64,000 bases of DNA from NCBI GenBank assembly GCA_949751835.1, contig CATKHK010000060.1:1-64000 (forward strand). The letters are read 5' to 3'. Of the stretch, positions 21,845 to 32,649 are shown piece by piece; within the stretch, counting starts at the first letter, position 1, and every line of letters starts with the position of its first letter. This DNA comes from Blepharisma japonicum (lineage: Eukaryota; Ciliophora; Heterotrichea; Heterotrichida; Blepharismidae). Below the pieces are notes generated by a model. The model saw nothing but the letters and a program-made list of their open reading frames with translations, had not been told where the DNA came from and did not search any database. Made by a program: the position numbers and the translations under genes.

Positions 21845-23013
21845 ATGTCGAGCAGCCACATAAAATGCTATGTGGAGTCTCACAAATTAACTTAATTTAA
21901 CTTAACTTGTGCCTATTCAGGTTGTGTATATTGTGATGATTACGTATATATTTTTGGAGGAAAAGTTATTGTGGAGATTTAGATATTGCAGGAAAGTATT
22001 CACTAACATATAAAACTTGGCAAGATTTGGAGAGTCTTCCAAGCCCTTCTAGAGGATGTTCAGTTCTCTATTTTAGTAAGAATTTTTATATATCAGGGAT
22101 TGACCATACAGTTCTATATCTAATATGTTTAAAATGATTTAGGCTCAGTCGTCACTTGCAACTTTCTGTTATCTATTATATAGCTGACTTATTATTAGAG
22201 CGTTTAAACTAAAACAATAGGATTATGCTAAGTTATAGGCTCTTAATACTAGCATATTAGTGGCTCAGTCATCAAAAGATCTCCTGTGAGAAAAGTTCAT
22301 CTGCTTTTCAAATACTGCTAAACAAGCTCTAGATAACAAGGACAGTGTGTATTCTCCTTACCTCTAGCTTTGAACTAGAATGGCTTCTTATGGATTCCTC
22401 CAGTCTTACTAAAGGCAAGAGTAGTTTGATTATATATTCTTGGTGTATTAACAACACTAAAGCACCTTAGTTAAGAAAGATTGGCCTGTCTGAAATGTCC
22501 TCTTTCTCTATAGTGGTGATATCTAAAGGTTTAAAGGATATTTGTGAGCATATCTATTTTAACCTCAAAAAACTTTCAAGGCTAGCCCGGGTACACCTCT
22601 GTTGAGACTGCTATTGATTTTGACTCTGACTATCCCTGCTCACCTTAGCCTTAAATGCCCAAATTACTGCTCCTAGAGCAAGTTGGCATGGATTTTATTG
22701 TATATACTAAAATAAATAGGAATATATGAATATAATTCAGAAGATGACTGTTATTATGAAAGGGACGTACAATTTAATGTGGGAGTCTCAAGAATAGTAA
22801 TGTTTTGAAAGCGCAATATTATGATCTGTGACTCTGAAAATAATTACCATAGATCCTGCAATAGCAAAATGTGAATGCATGGGGCTTTTGAGGGATTTTC
22901 AAACTTATTGGCTTTATCATATAAGATTAAAAATGAAGCGGGAATATATTTTTCTGCAAAGATTCCTATATGCATTTAATTCAAGATCAAAAGGAGAAGC
23001 AAAAATTAATTAA
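21845..23013 (+). pseudogene. Decayed B-box/kelch gene with ~608 bp insertion
   Basis: It starts with ATGTCGAGCAGCCAC (MSSSHIKCYVE), the same start as the intact genes at 27959 and 32650. Nearly the whole B-box and coiled-coil coding part is then missing, and kelch sequence resumes at about 21905 (CAYSGCVY). A small deletion at about 21962 (GGK then VIVEI) shifts the frame against the paralogue at 23790, leaving an in-frame TAG. Kelch sequence continues through SGIDHTVLY at 22119, is interrupted by an unrelated insert, and resumes at 22728 (EYNSEDDCYYERDVQFNVGVSRIV) to about 23013. It is clearly non-functional as a protein gene. Confidence 0.85.
22120..22727. mobile_element. ~608 bp insert flanked by TATAT inside the kelch pseudogene
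   Basis: The kelch sequence breaks after ..TTCTATAT (22119) and resumes after ..GGAATATAT (22727) at the matching codon. TATAT at 22115-22119 is repeated at 22723-22727, as expected for a TA-type target duplication or a TA-bounded internal eliminated sequence. The insert looks richer in GC than its surroundings and has no long open frame. Two similar stretches, GGCTCAGTCGTCA and GGCTCAGTCATCA, lie about 120 bp apart in its left part. No convincing terminal inverted repeat was seen, so it may be an unexcised or decayed eliminated sequence, or a non-autonomous transposon. Confidence 0.55.
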
Positions 23014-23248
23014 ATTGCATAATAGCTATTTAAAATTTATATTTTATATAAATTATTGATTTCTTTTTAAGATCTGGTGATATATTATCTCTTGTAATAT
23101 AGAGAAGTATTATTGTCTAATAATTGGATTCATTCAATAGAATGCACTGATATATTAGTTTAATAGATTTCCATGAAAATAAATATGATTAATACCAATA
23201 TATTATATATTAATTCAATCTAAGAAGTTAAATTTATTTCAATTCTAT

Positions 23249-23464
23249 TTAATATTCTAAGTCTTGATTAGTATTGTTTTGCCTTCTTATCTTTTTACTT
23301 GCTTCATTTTCGGCTATTCTAACCAAAACTTGAGAGCTTAGTTCAATACTTTGAGCTCATGCATGCTTTAATTCTTCTTTATCATATTTAGCTGCGAATT
23401 CTTGGTATTTTCTTTTCCATTCATTTTCTGGAATCTGTTTGAAGAGGTCTTTTATCTCTCTCAT
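23249..23464 (-). CDS. Small charged helical protein, 71 aa
   Basis: Short gene visible only when TGA is read as Trp (one TGA, at KHAWAQS). It begins MREIKDLFKQIPENEWKRKY and ends NQDLEY before TAA. The composition is strongly Lys/Glu with regular hydrophobic spacing, so it is probably helical. I do not recognise a family. It lies antisense within the B-box/kelch cluster, between the pseudogene and the gene at 23790. The balanced composition and length suggest a real gene, but no homologue is known to me. Confidence 0.5.
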
Positions 23465-23789
23465 ATTATTTTCTTAATTTATATATTTCTTTAATATCTT
23501 AAATTCCCTTAAATATTTGCATGTTTTAACATTTTTGATAATTTAAATTATATTTTGATAGGCATAATTTTATTAATCCTTAATAATTCTCATAAAAGTA
23601 AAAACTATTCGTTATTAATTTTACAAAATTGTAAAATTAACTGAGCTAGTCATCAGAGTTTCAATCAGTATACTAAACACTCAAATAGTTTATACCAAAA
23701 ATATGATTTAAACCAATAGATTTAATATGTGAAAATTTCTTCAAATCCCAACAACTATATACTTAAGGTTAAACCTAAAAAATAATAAA
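23465..23789. promoter_or_regulatory. Divergent upstream region
   Basis: 325 bp between the start of the 71-aa minus-strand gene and the B-box/kelch gene at 23790. AT-rich, with no recognisable element. Confidence 0.35.
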
Positions 23790-25379
23790 ATGTCTCTCAG
23801 TTTCTTAAAATGCTTTATTGATGGCTGCTTCAATTACTCAAAGTTTCTCTGCAGATGCAAAAACCCAGTAGCTTGTTATTGTGAAGAGCATTTCGCTCGC
23901 CATCTTTTGGATGAGCAACTATTAAAGCATGATTGAGAAATTATTTCAATGGAAATGAAATCTGTAGAATTAAGGAATGCTTTAACTGCAAAAATTAATG
24001 AAATCAAAAAAAGAAAGAGCAGCTTTATATCAAATTTGCATAGCTTTATGAAGCAGATAAATAAGAAATCTGAAGAGATTTTATGTAAATTTGAAGATAT
24101 TGAAATAAACTACAATAATTTATATCATTGTGGAATTCAGAATTATGAGATATCTTCTCTTAAAACCATCAACGAAATTGAAAAGAATATGCAAATTAAA
24201 TCCAATGATTTAGAAGATATTATTACTAATTTTACTTCAAAATTAAATCTTGAAGATAAAAACATTGTTGAAATGCAGTTAGAAAGCCAGAAAAATGAAT
24301 TTCAATGCTTTATTAATAATCTTATGAGAAAATTTGACGATTTTCTTCAAGATTTTTTAATTGAGGATAATATTAATTATGCAGATCATGACCCATTTTT
24401 TATGGTTTACCATAAAATAGACTTGCTTTATACTCAGCTCAAAATTCTCCAAAACTCAACTGAAGAGCTAAAACAAGAAAATAAAGATCTTAAAGCAGAA
24501 AATAATTTATTAAAATTTAAAATAGAAGATTCTGAAAGTAATTATAACTGCAATACAGCTGATACTGGCAGAAAAAGGGCTAAAATTTTAGAAAGATGAA
24601 CTCCAAATAGCAGCGTTTTTGATTCTGATTCAATATTTTATTTTACAAATAATTCAAAGTTTTTGAATAAGCTCAATCTTAGTTTAGGCGAGACAGAAAT
24701 TATAGAATTAGATGTACCTGAAAAATTGTCATACTCTACAGCATATTGTCCACTTCCTGATGGCAAAATATTTTGCTATGGAAATTCTCGAGAAGATGGT
24801 AGCTATTCCGGAATTGCTTTTACTATAGACAAAGATTATAGGGTAGAAATACTTGAAGCTTTTGCTCCTTGTGCATATTCAGGTTGCGTATATTTTGAAG
24901 GCTATGTATATATTTTTGGAGGAAAAGATGCTCATGGTGATTTAAATATTGCAGCAAAATATTCCCTAGAAGATAAGATTTGGGAGAGATTGCGAAACCT
25001 TCCAGCTCCTTCTCATGGATGCTCAGTTGTTCACTTTAACAAAGATTTGTATATATCAGGAATTAATCATACATCCTTATATGCATATCATATAGAAGAT
25101 AGAAGCTATACTGAAAGAGATATAAAATTCCAAATTGGTGTCCCAAGAATTATATGCTGCTTTAAATTTATAATCACAATTTGTGACTCTAATAATAATC
25201 GTTACACGTCAAGAGATGGGAGAAATTGAAAAGATAAAAAAGTGGCAGGATTCCCAAATATTATTCCTTCATCATATAAAATCAGACATAAAGAGCTGCT
25301 ATATTTTTGCTGTGAAAATGTTTATTTCAAATATAATGCAAAAGCAAAAGAGAAAATCAAGCAAATAGCAAATTATTAA
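23790..25379 (+). CDS. B-box / coiled-coil / kelch-like protein, 529 aa
   Basis: Intact family member, 529 residues, with TGA Trp codons at 23935, 24597 and 25227. The N-terminal zinc-binding cluster (CFIDGCFNYSKFLCRCKNPVACYCEEHFARH) covers residues 7-38, followed by a coiled coil to about residue 265 and a Ser-rich linker. The kelch-like half starts near residue 305: IFCYGNSREDGSYSGIAF, VYIFGGKDAHGDL, LPAPSHGCSVVHF, YISGINHTSLYAY. Its tail (PNIIPSSYKIRHKELLYFCCEN) is shared with the paralogues. It differs clearly from the 27959/32650 pair, so it predates the tandem duplication next to it. Confidence 0.87.
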
Positions 25380-25820
25380 TTTAATAAGGGACTTTATTAT
25401 AACTTTTGATATATGCCTTTGATTTAATTTAATTATAGAACGCATTTCAGAACTATTATTATAAGTGGCTAAGAGTGAAATTTAATGTTGAGTCATTCTA
25501 GTTATAAACAATCATTCTATACTTTATATGCTAATCTAAAGCGTTTTAACCTATTTTGAGAAAATACACCATATCATTTAATTCAAATTTCAGCGTATTA
25601 TATATATAACTATAAAATTTGACTTAAAAAGTTTGATTATTTTTACTTGCACTCAATATAACTTCAACTGATCATATGTAAACTGCAATGATACCCTGAT
25701 ATAAATAAATAAACAATAAAATTAAAGCTTATTTACCCAATAGATTTGGCCTATGAAAGTACTGCAAAAATCCCTAAAATTACGCTTGATTCTATGATAG
25801 TAATTTTATATAATAAGAAA
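25380..25820. other. Spacer containing left breakpoint of tandem duplication
   Basis: 441 bp between genes. From about 25679 (TAAACTGCAATGATACCCTG) the sequence is nearly identical to that from 30430, marking the left edge of the 4.7 kb duplicated unit. The rest is plain AT-rich sequence. Confidence 0.6.
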
Positions 25821-27454
25821 ATATCTTTCAACTTCTTAAAATGCTTTATAGAGAATTGCGCTAAATATCCGATATTAATCTACAGGTGTGAAGAGCCACC
25901 AATACTTTGCTGTGAAAAGCATTTAAAAAAACATTTTACAGGCGATAAAATCTTTCACCATCCTTCAGAAAGAATTTCTACAGAAATGAAATCTGTAGAT
26001 CTAAAAATGGCTTTAGCCGCGAAAATTGGCGAAATAAGAAAAAGAAAGAATAACCTCATATCTAATTATTCTCACTTTATGAAGAAGAAAAACAATGAGT
26101 TTAATAAGATTTTAAGCAAATTTGAGGATTTTGAAACTAGCTACAAAAATTATATAATATTGAAATTCAGAGCGATGAGATTTCTGTTTATGACGCCATC
26201 TATAAAATTGAAAATAATATGCAGCCTAAATCAGATGATTTAGAAGATATCATTAATAAACTTGACTCAAAGTTAAATTTTATAGATAAAAATATTATTG
26301 AAGAAGGACAAGAAAATGAAAAAGAAAAATTTCAGTATTTTTTTAATAATCTTGAGAAAATGTGTGTTAATGTGATGAAAGGGCTTAGTATTGAGGATGA
26401 TTTTATGCATATAGATAATGATCCTTTATCTATAATTGAACAAAAATTAAAATTTATCTTTGATAACTTTAAAATGTTACAAAGAGCGAATGAAGACTCA
26501 AAAAAAGAGATTATAAGCATGAAGAAAAATATAAAATATTAAGTGATGAAATAAATCTCTCTGAAAGCAACAGTGATGAAATAAATGACTCTGAAAGTAG
26601 CAGTGATAACGAAAAATCTTATCTTCCGATCAAAAGAGCAAGAAAAAGTAATAGACGAGTTCTAACTAGCAGCGTTCCGGAGTCTGATACAATATTTTCC
26701 TTTACTATGCATTCGAAAATATTGAATAAGCTTAATGTTATATCAGAGGTTGAAGAAAAAATACCTTTGAATCTCACTGAAAATTTGTATAAGTCAGCAT
26801 GCTACCAGCTTCCTGACAAAAAAATATTTTGTTATGGAAATTATAAAGAAGATAATAGCTATTCTGGAATCGCTTTTATTATAGACATAGATAAAAATTA
26901 TAATATAGACATGCTTCAAGAATATGTTCCTTGTGCACATTCAAGTTGTGTATATTATAATAATTATATTTATTTTTGGAGGAAAAAACGATAGTGGAGA
27001 TTTAGATATTGCTGCAAAATATTCTCTAAAACATAAGAAATGAATTCCTTTAAGAAGTCTTCCAGTGCCTTCTCATGGATGCTCAGTTTTGCATTTTGAC
27101 AAATCTATTTATATAACAGGAATTAACCATCAAACTTTATATGATTATGATCCATGCAATAATATATATAAAACAAATAATTTGGAATTCACTATAGGAG
27201 TGCCAAGAATCATCACATGCTACCTAACTACGATCATGATTTGCGACTCTGATGAGAACTATTATAAATCTAAAGATGGGAAAAGATGAAAAAGTAAAAG
27301 ATTAGCAGGGTTTCCAAAATTTACTCCTTCATCATATAAAATCAGAAATAATGAAAGACAGTTCTTTTGCTGTGGAAGTTCATTTTATAAATATAACGTT
27401 AGGTTATGAAACAAAATTAAATTCAAGAAAATAATTACAAAGCAAAAAAAATAA
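25821..27454 (+). pseudogene. Decayed copy of the B-box/kelch gene at 30573
   Basis: Aligned with the intact copy in unit 2, this copy has ATA at 25821 where the partner has its ATG, plus three single-base deletions that shift the frame: near 26152 (coiled coil), near 26530 (end of coiled coil) and near 26968 (kelch IFGGKN motif). Everything else, including the B-box cluster (CFIENCAKYPILIYRC) and the kelch motifs, is conserved to near identity. The losses are therefore recent and the copy is a pseudogene unless the bases are sequencing errors. An upstream ATG at 25753 is open into the B-box region but does not rescue the later shifts. Confidence 0.85.
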
Positions 27455-27958
27455 AAATCTACTTATTTCAAATATTGAAATGGAGATATTTAAATTGTTT
27501 GCAATTTTAGATTTTAGAATAGACTTTTAATTTTACTTATCTCTTATTTATGTCTTATATATTAACTCAATATAATTCTTCCTTTCATTTTCTATGACAA
27601 CTTTATACATTTATTTAATACCTTCAAACTTTTCCCAGTCTTTCTTTCGCTGTTATTTTTATAACTTCTTATATTGTATTGATATAAAAATTGATATCCT
27701 GAATACCTTAAACAATATCTCTCCTATTTTTGATAATTTAAAATAATTAAAATAATTTTTCTATTTAATCCAACTTATCACCTTTATATTTATGTGAAGT
27801 TAATAATTTTAATATAGAAAAGGTGCAAAAAGATCTTTAGATAGCCAGTCAAAGGGCATAATAATCTCATTTTTATTTTAAATTTCTGCAGATTATTTCT
27901 GCAGATTATTTCTACAGATTATTTCTGCAGATTATTTCTGCAAGATTATTTATTTATT
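27455..27958. promoter_or_regulatory. Upstream region of the kelch gene at 27959
   Basis: 504 bp, AT-rich and closely matched by 32211-32649 in unit 2. The main difference is a short tandem array just before the start codon, listed separately. Confidence 0.45.
27883..27950 (+). repeat. 13-nt tandem repeat directly before a start codon, 5 copies
   Basis: The unit is ATTATTTCTGCAG (one copy has CTACAG, the last CTGCAAG). It ends ~10 nt before the ATG at 27959. The matching site in unit 2 (about 32613-32640) has only two copies, so the array has expanded or contracted since duplication in the 5' leader or promoter. Confidence 0.85.
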
Positions 27959-29548
27959 ATGTCTAGCAGTTGTTTAAAGTGTTTCGTTGAGGATTGTTCA
28001 AATTTTCCTGAACTCTTCTGTAAATGTGAAGGCCATACTACCATCATATGTGATGAGCATGTTAAAATTCACTGCCTATCTGGCTCATCTCACCAAATAT
28101 CAGCAATTCCTACAAAAATGAAAACTAAAGAATTGAGAAAAGCTTTGATTGCTAAAATCAATGAAACTAAAACAAGAAAAAACGAATTGACAACAATGGC
28201 TTTTTCTTATATTAAGCTGCTAATTGGAAAAGTCGATGATATTTCAGAAAAGTTTAATAATCTTGAAGTCAACTACAACGGTTTATATAATAAAGAAATA
28301 CAAAGTGAAGAAATTGTTGTTTCACCTATTTCAATTATTAATCGAATTGAAAATGATATGAAAGAGCAATCCAATGATTTAGAAATAACTATTTCTGATT
28401 TTATCTTGAATTTAAATTTCGTAACTAAAAGAGATATTGAAGCCAGATTGAAAAGTAGGGAAAAAGAGCTTCAATGTGGCTTAAATAAACTATATGGAAT
28501 ATTTAATGAAACCTTGCAGAAGCTCTTTATTGAGGATAATATGGATATTGTTGGAAATGACCTTATTTCTACATTTGAGAATAAAATAAATTTACTCTAT
28601 AATAAGTTTGTGGTTATCCAAAATTTCAATAAAAAGTTAAAAATAAAAAACTCAGAACTTTATCAAGAAAATATGTCATTAAAAATCAAAATAGAAAGCT
28701 CAGAAAATAATTCTGAATGCAAAACAGCTAACAGTCCGAATAAAAAGCAAAAAACTTCTGAAACAAGAGTTCCAAGTAGTAGCATGACTGAATCTGATAC
28801 TATAATTTCTTTTACAAGCGATTCAAAAATTTTGAATAAGTTTAATATTTTAACAGAAAATAAAAACCAAGTTATTTTAAATATCCCAGAAAATGTGACA
28901 AAATATACAACATGTTGTCAGCTTCCTGATAATAAAATATTTTGCTATGGAAATTACAGAGAGGGTAGCAGCTATTCTGGAATGGCCTTTATTGCAGATA
29001 AAAATCATGAAATAGAAATCCTTCCAGAATTTATGCCATGTGCATATTCAGGCTGTGCGTTCTTTGAAGGAAATATATTTATTTTTGGAGGGAAAAATCA
29101 TGAGGGAGATTTAGTAATTGCTGCCAAATATTCAATTTCAGGGAAAAAATGGAAAAAATTGAGGAATCTTCCAGTCCCTTCCCATGGATGCTCAGTTGTG
29201 TATTATAATAAAGATTTTTATATTTCTGGAGTTAATCATGATACACTATATGTTTATAATATAGAAGGGAACAATTATGCTCGAAGAGATATAAGATTCA
29301 AAGTTGGGGTCCCAAGAATAATAATGTGCTTAAAATATTCAATTTTGATTTGTGACTCTGAGGAGAACTTTTTTACTTCTAGCATGGGAAAAGAATGAAT
29401 GCAAGGGATAATGCCAGGATTTCCAAATGTAATTCCATCATCATATAAAGTTAGAAATGGAACAAGAGTTTTGTTTTGCTGTGAGAATCGCTATTATATT
29501 TATAACGCTAAAGCAAGAGAAAAAATCAACTGTGTAGCTTCACAATAA
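27959..29548 (+). CDS. B-box / coiled-coil / kelch-like protein, 529 aa (unit 1)
   Basis: 529 residues, no intron, ending in TAA; one TGA Trp codon at 29396. The zinc cluster (CFVEDCSNFPELFCKCEG..IICDEHVKIHC) is at residues 8-40, the coiled coil runs to about residue 260, and a linker with KKQKTSETRV follows. The kelch-like region from about residue 320 has IFCYGNYREGSSYSGMAF, IFIFGGKNHEGDL, LPVPSHGCSVVYY and YISGVNHDTLYVY. It is nearly the same length and sequence as 32650-34239, its duplicate. Both copies remain open, which suggests selection or very recent origin. Confidence 0.88.
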
Positions 29549-30074
29549 TTATAGGAAATATTTTTAAATTACAATTTAATATAAACTGAGTATATCACTT
29601 TATAATACGTTAATTTTTAGGACCAATTATCCTTATTATAGTATAAGTTAGCCTCATACTTAAGCTTACGGGTCAACTCTTCGATAATTTTGTGCTATTT
29701 TAGGGTAAGTATTAGCTAAAACTAACCTTGAAGTATAAAAGACAGAATTCATCTATATGGTATTTTGCAGAACTTCATAATTTATTAGAAGAAATCTTTC
29801 CAAAAAATTGGAAATCAGCTTTATCTTTTATAATCAATAGTTGGATGAATATACTTAATTATAAAAAATTCTTAATAAATAAAAATCATCTACATAACTA
29901 AATATGATTCCATAATCAATTATTTCACAAATTTTTCTAATTTTTGATCCGCAATAATTTGGAAACCCAGACAAAAAATTTTAATTTTTCATGTAATTTC
30001 TAATTCTTTTTTAAGATATGATATTTTTATCAAATATCTATAAAATTTTTATAGCTTTTATTGTTTATAGATAA
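29549..30074. other. Spacer within duplication unit 1
   Basis: 526 bp, AT-rich, with a near-identical counterpart at 34240-34766. A short open stretch near 29757 (WYFAELHNLLEEIFPKNWKSA) is kept in both copies but has no ATG in frame. It is too short to call a gene. Confidence 0.4.
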
Positions 30075-30398
30075 ATGAAAAATAGCAATATAAAGGTTGA
30101 ATCTACTCCAGAGATAAATCAATTCGAAATATCGTCATACGTCAATGAAAAAAGAGCAGAAATTTCTAGCATTGCCTCAAAAGTTATTACAAAAACTTTA
30201 GAGAGAATTGAGAAACTTAAAGACAGCCTTAAAATTATACAAAAAACTTCAAAGAAAATTGATAAAATATATAAAAATATAGATGATGGTATAACTGATG
30301 ATTCAATAATGATCGGAGGAAGGTGAATTTTATATAATATTGAATACGAAAGTGTTGAAAAATTATATGAAATTATTGATGAAGAAGTCGAAAGTTAA
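30075..30398 (+). pseudogene. Truncated 5' copy of the kelch gene at 34767
   Basis: It encodes 107 residues nearly identical to the start of the gene at 34767 (MKNSNIKVESTPEINQFEIS...), with one TGA Trp. It stops at TAA where the intact gene has AAA in ESKRLKLN. Homology continues to about 30430, where the sequence jumps into the start of unit 2. The kelch half was therefore never part of this copy. It is a by-product of the tandem duplication; it might still be expressed as a short coiled-coil protein. Confidence 0.8.
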
Positions 30399-30572
30399 AG
30401 GCTAAAATTGAATAAGTCTATTGATAATTTAAACTGCAATGATACCCTGATATAAATAAATAAACAATAAAATTAAGGCTTATTTACCCAATAGATTTGG
30501 AGTGTGAAAGTACTACAAAATCCCGAAAAATTTACGCTTAATTCTATTATAGTAATTTCATATAATAAGAAA

Positions 30573-32210
30573 ATGTCTTTCAACCTCTTAAAATGCTTTA
30601 TAGAAAATTGCGCTGAATATCCGATGTGAATCTGCAGGAGTGAAGAGTCACTAATACTTTGTTGTGAAACGCACATAAAAATATATCTTGCACACGAAAA
30701 CCGCTCTAAGTATACTTTAGAAAGAATTTCTACAGAAATGAAATCTGTAGATTTAAGAAAAGTTTTAGATGCGAAAATTGGCGAAATAAGAAAGAGAAAG
30801 AATAGCCTCACATTTAATTATTCTCACTTTATGAAGAAGAATAACAATGAGTTTAATGAGATTTTAAGCAAATTTGAGGATTTTGAAACTAGCTACAAAA
30901 ATTTATATGATAATGAAATTAAGAGCGATGAGATTTCTGTTTATGATGCCATCCATAAAATTGAAAATATAATGCAGCCTAAATCAGATGATTTAGAAGA
31001 TATCATTAATAAATTTGGCTCAAGGTTAAATTTTATAGAAAAAAATATTATTGAAGAAGGACAAGAAAATGAAATAGCAAAATTTCAGTATTTTTTTAAT
31101 AATCTTGAGAAAACGTGTGGCGATGTGCTGAAAGGGCTTTGTATTGAGGATGATTTTATGCATACAGATAATGATCATTTATCTAAAATTGAACAAAAAT
31201 TAAAATTTATCTTTGATAACTTTAAAACGTTACAAAGAGAAAATGAAGACTTAAGAAAAGTGATTATAAAGCTTGAAGAACAATATAAAATATTAAGTGA
31301 TGAAATAAATCGCTCTGAAAGCAATAGTGATGAAATAGATTACTCTGAAATTAGCAGTGATAGCGAAAAATCTTATCTTCCGATCAAAAGAGCAAAAAAA
31401 AGTAATAGGCGAGTTCTAACTAGCAGCGTTCCGGAGTCTGATACAATATTTTCCTTTAATATGCATTCGAAAATATTGAATAAGCTTAATGTTATATCAG
31501 AGGTTGAAGAAAAAATATTTTTGAATCTCACTGAAAATTTGTATAAGTCAACATACTGCCAGCTTCCTAACAAAAAAATATTTTGTTATGGAAATTATAA
31601 AGAAGATAATAGCTATTCTGGAATCGCTTTTATTATAGACATAGATAAAAATTATAATATAGACATGCTTCAAGAATATATTCCTTGTGCACATTCAAGT
31701 TGTGTATATTATAATGATTATGTATTTATTTTTGGAGGAAAAAACGATAGTGGAGATTTAGATATTGCTGCAAAATATTCTCTAAAACATAAGAAATGAA
31801 TTCCTTTAAGAAGTCTTCCAGTGCCTTCTTATGGATGCTCAGTTTTGCATTTTGACAAAACAATTTATATAACAGGAATTAACCATCAAACTTTATATGA
31901 TTATGATCCATGCAATAATATATATAAAACAAATAATCTGGAATTCACTATAGGAGTGCCAAGAATCATCACATGCTACCTAACTACGATCATGATTTGC
32001 GACTCTGATGAGAACTATTATAATTCTAAAGATGGGAAAAGATGAAAAAGCAAAAGATTAGCAGGGTTTCCAAAATTTATTCCTTCATCATATAAAATCA
32101 GAAATGGTGAAATACAATTCTTTTGCTGTGGAAGTTCATTTTATGAATATAACGTTAGATTAAAAAACCAAATTAAATTCAAGAAAATAATTACAAAGCA
32201 AATAAAATAA
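30573..32210 (+). CDS. B-box / coiled-coil / kelch-like protein, 545 aa (unit 2)
   Basis: 545 residues, with TGA Trp codons at 30630 (YPMWICR), 31797 and 32043. It starts MSFNLLKCFIENCAEYP. The B-box cluster is somewhat degenerate here. A coiled coil spans about residues 60-240, then an acidic Ser linker (SESNSDEIDYSEISSDSEKS). The kelch-like half has IFCYGNYKEDNSYSGIAF, VFIFGGKNDSGDL, LPVPSYGCSVLHF and YITGINHQTLYDY. It is the intact partner of the pseudogene at 25821-27454. Confidence 0.86.
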
Positions 32211-32649
32211 AAAATCTATTTATTTCAAATATTGAAATGGAGATATTTAAATAGTTTGCAATTTTAGATTTTAGAATAGACTTTTAATTTTACTTATCTC
32301 TTATTTATATCTTATATATTAACTCAATATAATTCTTCCTTTCATTTTCTATGACAACTTTATACATTTATTTAATACCTTCAAGTTTTTTCCAGTCTTT
32401 CTTTCGCTGTTATTTTTATAGCTTCTTTTATTGTATTGATATAAAAATTGATGTCCTGAATCCCTTAAACAATATTTCTCCTATTATTGATAATTTAAAA
32501 TGATTTAAAATAATTTTTCTATTTAATCCAACTTATAATTTTAATATAGAAAAGGTGCAAAAAATCTCTAGATAGGCAACCAAAGGGCATATTAATCTCA
32601 TTTTTATTTTAAATTTCTGCAGATTATTTCTGCAGATTATTCATTTATT
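32211..32649. promoter_or_regulatory. Upstream region of the kelch gene at 32650
   Basis: 439 bp, closely similar to 27455-27958 but with two rather than five copies of the 13-nt repeat before the start codon and a short deletion near 32535. Confidence 0.45.

Larger units (their letters stand above)
25679..30429 (+). repeat. Tandem segmental duplication, unit 1
   Basis: About 4.75 kb unit holding the decayed gene at 25821, the intact gene at 27959 and the truncated gene at 30075. It is highly similar to unit 2 at 30430-35121, including spacers. The two units abut directly, with TAAACTGC at the left edge and at the junction. Confidence 0.9.

Noticed and set aside
22828-23013. Plus-strand 61-codon frame
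   Set aside because: It is an out-of-frame reading of the kelch pseudogene's last part, not an independent gene.
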